A stretch of 64,000 nucleotides of DNA from Lantana camara (lineage: Eukaryota > Streptophyta > Magnoliopsida > Lamiales > Verbenaceae): the NCBI GenBank assembly GCA_037501455.1, contig CM074862.1, positions 66,123,501 through 66,187,500 of the forward strand, read 5' to 3'. This document shows, one piece after another, positions 46,755 through 56,558 of this stretch; position 1 is the first letter of the stretch, and the number at the start of each line of letters is the position of its first letter. A program made the translations under genes and the position numbers. The notes under the pieces are model-generated. The model saw only the letters and a program-made list of their open reading frames with translations, had not been told where the DNA came from and made no database searches.

Positions 46755-48487
46755 CAGTAAAGGTAACTAAGAACTAATAAGCTCCACTAGCTATCCCACA
46801 ACTCGTGGACAATAACTAGCTTCACTTACTAAACTTAAAACCTATTGATTGAATGCTAGGAATTTAATTCAAAATTTGTATCTCGAATTAAACACCTATT
46901 ATTCGAAATGAGCTTAATATTTAATGGGAATTTTCGAATCAACCGGAGAGTTGTCTGGTTCGACCTCACCAACATATATGTTATCCAATTTTATTAGTCT
47001 TGATTAATGCAAGTACAATTTAAATGCATTTCAAATAAGCACATAAACAGATAACATGTCCTAGCATGATACTAACATGAGATGATCATGGGTCTATCCT
47101 ATCTTATGCGTGAAAAGTGGGAGCCAATCCACTATCACAATTCTAACATACATACCACATAAACAATTTATATCACATAAGGGAAATCAGTAACAAAATA
47201 CGAGCCCTATCTCTATTACATTTTCAATTGAGATTTCCCTCCCTAACATTTTGAGGGGTCTTCACTTATGGCCTCCTTGTTACTTGAATGTGGTCTATCT
47301 TACTCCATGGGTGCATTTTCTCCAAAATGAAAATAAAAACCTCACTACCTATTCTACTCTCCAAAAAAAAAAAAAGTACTGAAAAGTAATAAGGCTCAAT
47401 CTTCATATTGGCCTTAGACAAATACACGGGGCATATCCCGGCCTCAATATAGTAATATGGAAAGCCACATAATAAATCACATAACAGTAAGAACATAAGT
47501 GAGGCTCCAACCCCAATTGAAAAACGCAACTATAGGGCTCCAACCCTAAATATAAACCATCTATGTGCATAAATGTAAAGCATACAAAGACTAGTACCCA
47601 TGATCACCTAACATGCTTCTTGCGAGAATTTAAACTTAGTCAATAAATTAAAATTCCCGTTTCAAGTCCTAATGACTTAAAACACGACTTGATGCGAGTC
47701 TTATTTATAAAAGTTTTCAATAAATCCCAAATTACTAAAACAAATAAAATTCCAATTAATTTATGAAAATTAATAATTTTATTAAAGGTGTAATTTCCCA
47801 AATTATAAACTGTTTCTATTTCTCAAAAATCTCAATTTTAACTTTTATTCAAAATAAATTAATTTAATTAAAACAAGTTTTTAATAAAATGAATAAAATT
47901 GGGACTAGATTGCACGAGAATGAAAGATCGGATTACGATGGAAAAACGGGGCCCGTACGCAAAGAAGACCGTACGCATTGTGGTGTGTGTGCGCCCGCGC
48001 GACAGGCGCGCATAGAGCGCGGCCAAGGCCTCGCGAGTGCGCGCGCGTGCACGTGCACGCTCTGCTGCGCGCGGTCCTCCCACCAGGTTGTGGGCGTTCT
48101 CAGCAGCCCATGGCGGGTGCGCTGAACGCCTCCCGTGCGGTTGCGGGAGGAAGTAGGCGCAAGGCCTGCGCACGCCCAGGTCAGGCGGGCGGTGGCGCAC
48201 GAAGCGCGGGTTTTCACGTGTTCGTCGTTATCTGGGTTTTCGTTCAAAAGCAAAACCAATCAAAGAAATCCAAAGACAGTTTATACAGTTTCAAATCTAA
48301 AACAGTTTTCAAAAACAAATTTTATAAAACAGTTTTCAGAAACTTTTAGGAAAAATACAGTTTCGTAATTCAGGCTTTCTAAAACAGTTACAAATACTCA
48401 ATTGCATCAAGCAGAGGAATTTCTACCAAATTCAGTTAAGTGGAGACGAATCAGAAACACGATTAACGAGGTGGCTCTGATACCACT
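46755..48487 (-). other. Copia 5' leader, non-coding, with GC-rich island
   Basis: Between the integrase fragment and the primer-binding site there is 1.7 kb with no copia protein. Most is AT-rich (46760-47900). Bases 47940-48230 are an abrupt GC-rich island with alternating purine-pyrimidine GCGCGCGTGCACGTGCACGC. Long frames there on both strands (e.g. 47868-48200, 47978-48349) are by-products of GC content. TGGTATCAGAGCCAC (48471-48485, minus) is the iMet primer-binding site. Confidence 0.65.
48471..48485 (-). other. Primer-binding site of the copia complex (tRNA-iMet)
   Basis: TGGTATCAGAGCCAC on the minus strand, two bases from LTR3 (48488). This shows that LTR3 is a 5' LTR and fixes the orientation. 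Confidence 0.93.
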
Positions 48488-50405
48488 TGATGGAAAAGCG
48501 GAATCAGAAAGCAGCGAAAATTTTAAAATTTTCCAACAAAAGGATCGAAACTCGCAATCATGAATCCAAATTCGTAAGGTAAAGAAACTTACTTTTCAAT
48601 AATCTTTCTTCAAGCGTTTCAAGCCACCCAAGAACGCTCTTCTCGCGACTTGATCCCCTCTCCTTGGTAAAGCTCGAATCTTTAAAAACTTCTAACTTGA
48701 AGCTCTCTAGAGATAGACCACCAACTTCACTACAATCTAACTAGTAAGGATGCTAGTTCTCTAGTTAGTGTTTAGGCTTAACCTAGGGTTTATGTGATCT
48801 TGGAGAAAGGATGGTGTTCAACACATGAACCAAGAAGAATCGATCAAAATCCATAAGGGGAGCTCGAGCTCCCCTATATATAGCAAGAGAGGGGCGGCCG
48901 AACCTAGTCCTTTTGGACTAAGGATTTGGTCCCTCACTTTTATTACTTGATCATTAAGTAATTCCAAACCTTGATTTTGAATTCTAATTCAAATCAACTT
49001 TTAAGAGAGCTAAAATATCCAAAACCCTTTTGGATAATATTATACTTTATTTATTAATAAATAAATAACTTATTTATCTAATTAATTAATTCATAATTAA
49101 TTAAATAGATTAATTTCTCCAAAATATGACTTTCATTTTAATTCAAAAATTAAACCAAAGTCTATTAAATAATTAACACATTAATTATTTAATACATAAA
49201 CAATATACACGTGTGACACACGTGTCCCCAAGGACACGTGCCAATCAAATGAACCACACGTGTGGAACCCTCTTGTTATGATCAACTCGTTTAATCATTT
49301 TAAAGCCTTAACTCATGTAACCAAGTTGTTGTGTGTGACCCTCTAGGTTCTCAATTCAATTAGCAGTGACCCTAATTAATTAATTCACTAATTAATTAAT
49401 CAGTCCACAGATTAAACGACCATAGTCTAGCAACAGGTGTTTAACCCCTAGCTGAATTGGAATGTCTCGATTCGACAGAACCTTTAAGTCATTGATTTAT
49501 GTGAGATACAATCCTCCTACTTACTATCTCTCAACTAAGATCTAGGGTAAGGGAATAATCAGAACCCTAATAATCTGGTCTTAAAGCTAAGTGCATTTCA
49601 TATCCATTTGATCTCAATCCAAGAAACCCTTTTCTTGATGTCTTATTTCCTTGGCCAAGGACTCCATATGGCATATGAATGACTTACACAATAAGACATC
49701 ACCTTGCAAATGCAAGTGTAGGTCCTTTCTTGATTCTCATTCACTTTCATGAATCACTTGTGCAGCCCCAGCATAAGCCTTGAATCAGTTGTCTAAGGCG
49801 ACATCCTTTAAAGCTTATACCTAAGACTACAGAGTTAACTCATAGAGTGACATGGAACCTCAAGTCCAAGGATCAATTAATCACATCAATGACTCGTGAG
49901 ATATTTCCTAATCTGGAAGTTTCCGTTTCCTGAAATAGAAACTTCCTTTCCCATTTAGAAATCTTCTCACACGGGGCACCTCAGTGAACTTACTTATTGA
50001 AGTAAGCACCCTCATGTATCACGCACGTATCAACTATACACTTTGCACCTACATGAAACAAGGTGGTCCTTCTTAAGGGCGTGATCCCACAAGCAAGCCT
50101 TAGAGGAGTCAGGTTGACACTCCTACTGTCTGTAGGACTCATCGGCTTGGAGTATTTTACTAATCATGACTTAAGTGATATAGGGCTCGTTTCATGAACC
50201 ATTTTACCTAAATGGTAGAGTCCTAAAGTCATCAGGATTAGGGGAGTTCTCATACATGCACAGCTAAAGTAAACGCATACCAAACAAGAGCATATAAAGA
50301 AGTGTTGCCTCAATTCGTTATTTTATTCAAAGCTTGTCTGTGATTACAATAAGGAAAAGTACAAAGCAGATATACAATCGGCTTTCCAGGGCACTATTCC
50401 TAACA
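48488..50405 (-). repeat. Copia LTR3 (5' LTR)
   Basis: 1918 bp, TGATGGAAAA...CCTAACA. More like LTR1 than LTR2 over 48700-49000. TATATATAG box on the minus strand near 48875; four G-boxes at 49208, 49219, 49235 and 49257. The G-box found fourth in LTR1 has mutated here to CAAATG. The right flank is element B coding sequence. Confidence 0.92.
49208..49262 (-). promoter_or_regulatory. G-box array in copia LTR3
   Basis: Four intact CACGTG sites and one decayed site. Spacing is that of LTR1 apart from a 1-bp insertion before the third site. Confidence 0.85.
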
Positions 50406-51029
50406 CTTCCTTCATCAAATACATGATGCCCAACTCAGTTTCTGTAATATGGCTATCTCTCCCGTATGCGGCACAGAATCCCAGGGCTAAAATCCTATGG
50501 ACTAGTACCCATGTCAACGAATCAAAATAGCTGTCATGCGTGCACTGGGAGGAATAACTAGGGACACCTTCTCTCAAGGGAAAGGATCTCCACACCTCCT
50601 CTCGCTGAGTCTCGCTCCATCTGGGTAAAGAAGTGGTGGCATTAGCTGGAAACTGAAGAATATCTCTTATCCTGCTCACACTCCAAGTCCGAGTTTCCAT
50701 ATCATCAAGAGTGAAGGTCAAATTGTTCTCCACCGGATCAAATTCATTGTATGGAAGAAAACAGCGGTCATATCTCCATAGGTCATATCCCTCCTCCCAA
50801 GGAAAGGTAGCCAACCTATGTTATCAAATAGCCTCTTCACTTCATCCCAAACCTCCAATCTATCCATCCGCTCGAAGAACTTAGTACCCACAATATTCCA
50901 TGTTGGATTCCTTTGGAAAGGGTTCCCAAAGACATTAACTGTTACGTTATCCAACCCAAAAGTTTGGTGGTCTAGTCTGGACGAGGTAGTGAAAGGTTCC
51001 GGGACTCTAGAGCACTTAGTGCGACCCAT
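50406..51029 (-). pseudogene. Athila 3' ORF at the envelope position
   Basis: Starts ATGGGTCGCACTAAG at 51029. Reads MGRTKCSRVPEPFTTSSRL, then FFERMDRLEVWDEVKRLFDN and, after a frameshift between about 50720 and 50770, NNLTFTLDDMETRTWSVSRI. The pattern resembles the plant 'Athila ORF-1/retrotransposon ORF' family found downstream of pol; role unknown. No signal peptide or membrane segment is seen, so it should not be called an envelope glycoprotein. It is truncated at 50405 by copia LTR3; the remainder is not found at 33229 and may be deleted. Confidence 0.65.
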
Positions 51030-51034
51030 TGTGC

Positions 51035-51451
51035 CTAAATCAAACAATGATAGCAAAACGAAGCAAAAAGCACAATTCACATGGACAATTAATCAAACAC
51101 CCTGTGTGCTTAAGCCTAGTGAGTGAGTCCTAACTCAAGTTCTTCACTGTATCCAATCTCAAATTCACACTAGTTTAATTACTACAATTTAAGCTCACAA
51201 TTCTCTACCTTCAACTCCTAAATTAAAAAACAAGGCTACCTAGAACTTTAGGATTCTTAAAAAATTTAACCCAATTCAAGTTAACTTCAATTTAAAGCAT
51301 CAATCCTAATTCTAGCATAGTTAATCTCTCAAAATTCATCAATTTAATCTCATAGTGATCTCTAGGATGCAAATTAATCCTAATTCTCATCCATTAGATT
51401 GGAAAATTTTGGCTCCAATAATTACTCTAAGACAAAGGAATGGTGACTTAC
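51035..51451 (-). other. Putative intron upstream of the Athila 3' ORF
   Basis: Donor AAA/GTAAGT (GT at 51451-51450) and acceptor TTTGATTTAG/G (AG at 51036-51035), preceded by a T-rich tract; 417 nt. The acceptor lies five bases before the ATG at 51029. Both sites fit plant consensus well. No transcript evidence. Confidence 0.45.
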
Positions 51452-51574
51452 TTTGATTCACAAGAGAGTAAGAATGTAACTTGGAGTGGAAGCTTCTTGC
51501 TTGTTAATTGAAGATGATTGACCCAAGGGAACAATTGAATCTCTAGTAAGGTGGGATAAGCGGGTGCAAGTGTC

Positions 51575-51580
51575 TTTATA
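51575..51580 (-). promoter_or_regulatory. Internal TATA box of element B
   Basis: CCTATAAAGACA on the minus strand, 95 bp downstream of a six-copy palindrome cluster and about 125 bp upstream of the donor-like site. The arrangement mirrors the LTR promoter. Confidence 0.45.
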
Positions 51581-51674
51581 GGTTTGGGGGAAAGAAAACC
51601 AAAATTGGGTAGGACAAGACTTAGATTAACCCTAAAAAGCGTGTGCCTAAAATCCAATGTACGCCAGTCGGACC

Positions 51675-51873
51675 GGTAACGGGCGTTACCGGTCATCCTA
51701 TGAAAAGGGGTAACGGGCATTAACCCCTGTCGGCCAAGACGCCTGTGTCCATTAACGGGCGTTACCAAAAATAACTGATGAGGTGTAATGCCCGTTGCCT
51801 ATAGTACCCGGTGCGTCTGATCTCATTAACGGGCATTACCAAAGAATAACTGCAATGGTGTAACGCCCGTTAC
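51675..51873 (-). promoter_or_regulatory. Internal six-copy palindrome cluster of element B
   Basis: Variants of GGTAACGGGCGTTACC start at 51675, 51709, 51751, 51782, 51825 and 51858: three pairs with 31-34 bp spacing, as in the LTRs of B. The first copy extends to a 24-bp imperfect palindrome from 51671 to 51694. It lies outside the LTRs, between protease and the 3' ORF. Confidence 0.85.
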
Positions 51874-52297
51874 TTATAATTCCGCCCAAAACTTATTTAA
51901 AACACAAACACATAACTAATAGTGCTCAATCACGTCAATTAACTGAAATTAACTCATAGTATTCAATCAAATCACAGTTCACCTATAACAATTCATATCA
52001 ACAATTCATTCTCCTCAAGAAAGACAATCAAACCATGCACAAGCATATGAACAAATTAAATGGACCTCAATATTGACAATAACGCTCACATCACGGCCCT
52101 CGCACCATCAAGATCTTGACTACCTAGTAAACCATCATGTGACCTGCAACGAGAAAGACAACTCAATTATTACGAGAAAATAAGGACGACAGAAACGAAA
52201 ACACGAAAACAAAAAAAAAAAAAACAAAAGAAAAGGAAAAGGGTAAAGGTAGTTCTAAGTTATAGTCGTTAGCTTGACTGTAGGAACCAATTTGGGA

Positions 52298-54560
52298 TTA
52301 GCAATTCCCAAGCAACGAGTCACAAGGAGTGACCTCATTCTTGTTACTCACAAACCCAGAGCTTGATCTCCAAGTATCTAAATCCAGAACATCCTTCATT
52401 CTCGTTCTCTGAAACTTCGTTTCTCTCTGCCAATCAACTGCGTCTCTTTGTTTCGTAAACGGAGTCTCTCCGACTGGTGTATCATTGACAACCTTAATCA
52501 TGCAACATTTATCTGGAATTGCGGGTGTCCTCCTGGAACCAAAGTTCCTGAACTCCATTCTTTTATCTCCTATTTTGAACGTGAGCCGTCCATTCTGAAC
52601 ATCAATATCTGCTCCATCCGTAGCCAGAAACGGTCTTCCAAGTATGAATGACATCCTCTCATTACTCTCAATATCAAGAACTACAAAATTAGTGGGAATG
52701 TGAAAATTTCCAACTTTTACCAAAATGTCTTCCAAAATTCCTGTCGGATATTTCACCGATCTATCTGCTAGTTGGAGTGTCCTATTTGTCGGCGTGAGCT
52801 CCTTCACTCCTAATTTCCTGCAAGTAGACAATGGAATTAAACTCACACTAGCTCCTAAATCACATAGAACATTATGAAATTGCAAAGAACCAATAGTAAG
52901 GGGAATTGAAAAACTCCCTGGATCTTTAAGCTTTGGAGGAAGCTTATGCTGAATAATAGCACTGCATTCCCCAGTAAGTATCACAGTAGTGAAGTTCTCA
53001 GGCTTGTCCTTGCTTGGAATCACCTATTGAATCACTTCTTCCTCCAAATTCTCATTCTTAAAATCAATTTTCTCTTCAGCCTTCTCAAGTACTCCTTTTT
53101 CAAGCACAACATCCTTAACATCCGAACTTACACACTCGTTCGGACCTTCTTTATCTCTATTGTCTCTTACAAATATGGCCTGGCAGTGCTCCTTCGGATT
53201 GTTTTCAGTTTGGCTTGGTAGCATGCCTGGGCCTCTCAAATTCAAAGATTGGGCAATATGACCAATCTGAATCTCCAAAGTTTTTGTCTGATTTACCACT
53301 TGATCTACTTAGGCTTCCAACTTCTGATGTCGATCGGTAGACACGGTTATGAACTTTTCAAGCGCAACCTCCCAACCCTGCTTTTGCTCTTGCTGAGGTG
53401 GTGCAACATTAAATTGGGCTGGTGGTCATGGTTGAAATTGCTGCCTAGGTTGGAACTGTGGCCTAGGTTGGGGTGGTTGTTGAACATTCTGATTATTAGA
53501 CCACGACAAATGAGGGTGGTTCTTCCATCCTGGATTGTAGGTGTTTGAGTAGGGATCATTTGCTGGTTTGAAGTTATTTGCGTAGTTCACCTGCTCTTGC
53601 ACCTGTTCTCCTGCATTGGTATGAGGACACATATTAAAATCATGTGGACCACTACAGATTTCACATGTTACCTGATCTAGTTGGGACTGTATCCCAACTG
53701 CATTGACAATTAGTTGGTCCAATTTCTTGTTAAGCGCTTCGAATTTAGCATTGATGGCGGTTAAGCCATCTAACTCTATGACTCCTATTTGCAACTTCGC
53801 TGGTTGCGAATGGCTCCTTTCATGCACAAAAACATCGTTCTGCGACATATTATCCAATAACTCAGTAGCAAGTGCTTCAGATTTGGCTCAGAATGCTCCG
53901 CCAGCTGCGGCATCCATCGCTCCTCTAAAGGTAGGGGACATCCCATTGTAAAAAGTCTGAATCAATAAACAACCGGGAATTCCATGATGTGGACATTTCT
54001 TCTGCAAATCCTTAAATCTCTCCCAAGCTTCATAGAAAGACTCTCCATCCAACTACCTGAACCCTTGGATATCATTCCTGTACTTCGTGGTTTTGCTAAG
54101 TGGAAAGAACTTTGCTAGAAAAGGCTGAGATAATGCTGCCCATGTCTGAAAGGATTCATTTGGGACAGTACTCAGCCATGCTTTAGCTCGATCCCTAAGT
54201 GAAAAGGGAAAAAGCCTAACTCGGACAGCATCAGTAGTGACATTATGAATTTTGAAGGTGTCACAAACTTCCAAAAAATACTCCAAATGTGAAGTTGGAT
54301 CCTCCAAAGATAATCCTGAAAACGGATTATTCTGCAACAAATTTATGATAGCTGGTTTAATCTCAAAGTTGTTTGCTGCAATCGGGGGACGAGTTGCTAT
54401 CTGAATTGCTCTAGCTTGCGGGACGTTATAATCTCTTATAGCCAAGCAATTGGTTTCTTCTCGTTCTTATGTCTTCTCCTAATAGCACTCAGTGTTCTCT
54501 CAATTTCCAGATCGTATGGAACTAACTCAGGATCTTGAGATCTTCGCAAGCACTGTGAAC
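52298..54560 (-). pseudogene. Athila-type Gag-protease of element B, no RT
   Basis: Gag (PFSGLSLEDPTSHLEYFLEV, RVRLFPFSLRDRAKAWLS, WERFKDLQKKCPHHGIP), a Cys/His knuckle (CEICSGPHDFNMC) and protease (CDLGASVSLIPLS, SFILGRPFLATDGADIDV). From 54445 to 52298 one frame is kept with no indel, but with five stops: 54053-54055, 53888-53890, 53426-53428, 53309-53311 and 53024-53026. A frameshift lies near 54465, upstream of which EIERTLSAIRR-type sequence is recognisable. After protease the frame ends at 52298 with no RT. The gag start codon was not identified. Confidence 0.85.
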
Positions 54561-54684
54561 CTGTACAAGGAAAAATAATTCCTCAGTCCAATTCCACAGT
54601 AACAAGGATAATGAATACGCAGTAAAGTAATGGTCTAAAGCACTAGATTAAAATAATTGAGTAATATTGACTTAAAACGCCTTT

Positions 54685-54700
54685 CCCGGCAACGGCGCCA
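54685..54700 (-). other. Primer-binding site of element B (tRNA-Asp)
   Basis: TGGCGCCGTTGCCGGG on the minus strand, six bases from the 5' LTR. This is the usual tRNA-Asp site of Athila elements. Confidence 0.88.
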
Positions 54701-55798
54701 AAAACTTGTTGTAACGGATTTTACTACAGTTAAAAACCAATCGTGCAAGTGTACACTAACATACGCGTAACACAATAGGATCGAACCCACAAGTAAGGAA
54801 AATCAATCACTACTCTCTATTTCTCTCTAATCTAAAGACTCAACGGAAGTAATGGTTATTTCTATTAATCTACTGATGTAGAAATTAACAAATAACTAAA
54901 TTAAAATTACAATTAACAACTTAACACGCGAATTAACTCAATAAACTAAACAGGCAGGGAAAAAAGCTTTGAATCATACAATCAAGAGCTTACATGATAC
55001 TCGTTTGACAAGTGTAATTCTACAACCTAGTCACTTATATTTGAATTACCCTCTCTCGAGGTATAACCAAGTGCTTAATTAGTGTTCAATGTTGCTCTCG
55101 CAATCACCAATAGTTAATTAAGCCATAGGAACAAGACTAGTGTAATTCAGTATTCTAGCGGCTCGGCATGGAATAAAATTACTGTTGTATAAGCTAGGAC
55201 CAAATCTCTTTGTACCTACAACTTACAAGTATTGAAAACCCTCTAAATTACCATGACTCTTTCGATCTATAGGTAATTGTGACACATGTTATGGGTGATC
55301 AAGCCATCGCAAGTCAGTTCAAACCAGTTTTCAAACTAAGAATTAACACAAGTCATTCAAGCATCTCATCAAACATCCATCATGCAATCATCATCATTTC
55401 CCCCTAGCCCTAGATAATTAGCTACTCATAATTGAAGAAAAAATCATAAAACTAAAGGAAATTGCATTAAAATAAAACATCATCAAAGAATCTAAACAAA
55501 GTCTAACAATTAAATTTATAAACATTCAGCAATACTCAAAAACGAAACTAGCATATGAAACTAAAACTAAAATCAAAGGAATTAGTTTGGAAATTAAAGC
55601 AACAATAAAACCAAAGATTGTTCTCGGAATTCAATCCTGTCGTCTTTCGAATTCTCTGAAAATCTTCTGAACTTCTGAGTCTTCTTCCAAACCCTTGGTC
55701 TTGACTAGGAAAAAAACTCTTTTTCTCTGTCTAACTCTCTCTTTATTTTTCTCTGAACCTCCTCCTGTTCTCCTCCTACTAAAGACTCCAAAATGCAC

Positions 55799-55806
55799 AT
55801 ATATAG
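55799..55806 (-). promoter_or_regulatory. TATA box of B 5' LTR
   Basis: GCTATATATGTG on the minus strand, 29 bp downstream of the last palindrome. Confidence 0.6.
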
Positions 55807-55834
55807 CAACCCTAGGAGATTTCTCGCCGCCCTA

Positions 55835-56047
55835 GGTAACGGGCGTTACCTATATTTGCCTTGCTCATGTTAACGCCCGTTAATAACCTGAAATCGCTAT
55901 AATGCTTTTACTGGTAACGGGCGTTACCAATTTTCTTCTATATAGGGGTAACGGGTGTTACCCCTCTGTTCTCGCCAAAACCTCTCCTCCTGTGGCCAGT
56001 AACGGGAGTTACTCCTTGTGTACTGCTAAATGGTAACGGGAGTTACC
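55835..56047 (-). promoter_or_regulatory. Six-copy palindrome array in B 5' LTR
   Basis: Starts 55835, 55869, 55913, 55947, 55998 and 56032; every pair is exactly 34 bp apart. The sequences are variants of GGTAACGGGCGTTACC, with copies five and six changed to GTAACGGGAGTTAC. Confidence 0.9.
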
Positions 56048-56208
56048 ACTTTTTCTCCCAAAATTGCGTGAAATCGCTCTGCTTCGCCGTTTCGTAACTC
56101 CAACTCCATTAACACCTGAACAGAGTCAAAGAAACACATAAACGCATCAAACGGCACCAGAATATAATCTATTTAACGCTTAAAATCATGTAATTGCTAC
56201 TCACAATA

Positions 56209-56558
56209 GCCACCAACCTTTACACAGGACCACATGTTGGCAATTACCAAAAGGGCCTTGACCCTCAACTATAAATAGGCAGATCTCCCACATGCTCTAT
56301 AAGCAAGCTTCCATTACTTAAGCTCTGTTTTTGTACTCCGTCTTCTTCATCATCTTCATTGTCTGACTTGAGCATCGAAGAGCTAAATTGGGTATCACCC
56401 CCAGTTCCCCCAGCTTGGCCTTCTGACCCTTTGTGTTTTTCCTAGCAGTTAGAACCCCATCGTATCCGACGACCTTCGCCTGAACTTATCATCTCTGTTT
56501 CCCCGCATAAACAAATCGTAAAGTGTTGGAGTTTGCCAAGTTGGATTAGACCCCATCA
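56209..56558 (+). repeat. 5' LTR of element M, promoter and 3' portion
   Basis: Resumes after B with the duplicated GCCAC. CTATAAATAGG (56269-56279) is a strong TATA box, and the LTR ends CCCCATCA at 56558. Next to it is TTTTTGGCGGAGTCTGTTGGA (56559-56579), a degraded Tat-type primer-binding site. Confidence 0.8.
56269..56279 (+). promoter_or_regulatory. TATA box of element M
   Basis: CTATAAATAGG on the plus strand inside the LTR, about 290 bp before the primer-binding site. Confidence 0.7.

Larger units (their letters stand above)
34354..50405 (-). mobile_element. K/J: three-LTR Ty1/copia complex
   Basis: Layout on the plus strand: LTR1 (34354-36102, lacks 171 bp), partial internal (36103-38158), LTR2 (38159-40130), internal (40131-48487, containing solo LTR I), LTR3 (48488-50405). 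All are on the minus strand. LTR1 and LTR3 share indels and sequence that LTR2 lacks, so LTR1 and LTR3 are the pair from element K, and LTR2 came from a second element J inserted into K. The flanks of LTR2-LTR3 (GGAAC and CTTCC) do not form a duplication, which fits secondary recombination. Confidence 0.8.
20428..56208 (-). mobile_element. Element B: nested Athila-type Ty3/gypsy element, RT/integrase missing
   Basis: Flanked by GCCAC at 20423-20427 and 56209-56213. LTRs are 1506 bp (20428-21933) and 1502 bp (54707-56208), a few percent diverged by eye. The element's own internal sequence is 21934-22173, 32134-33229 and 50406-54706, about 5.6 kb; the rest is later insertions. Minus-strand order: tRNA-Asp primer-binding site, gag, protease, palindrome cluster with TATA box, ORF at the envelope position, non-coding region, polypurine tract. 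No RT, RNase H or integrase of its own is present, so it is non-autonomous. Confidence 0.88.
54707..56208 (-). repeat. 5' LTR of element B
   Basis: 1502 bp, partner of 20428-21933. Its 5' terminus reads TATTGTG where the other copy has TGTTGTG, one C-to-T change on the plus strand. Six palindromes (55835-56047) lie about 30-240 bp upstream of the TATATATG box (about 55799-55806). Confidence 0.93.

Noticed and set aside
47978..48349. Arg-rich 123-codon plus frame and overlapping minus frames
   Set aside because: By-products of the GC-rich island; low-complexity composition and open frames on both strands.
34354..50405. Simple tandem copia array from unequal crossing-over
   Set aside because: The first internal unit is cut exactly at the LTR2 terminus, and LTR1 matches LTR3 better than LTR2, which favours nesting plus deletion.
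50406..51029. Viral envelope glycoprotein
   Set aside because: Position fits the Athila envelope-like ORF, but no signal peptide, membrane span or Cys pattern is seen. Named by position only.
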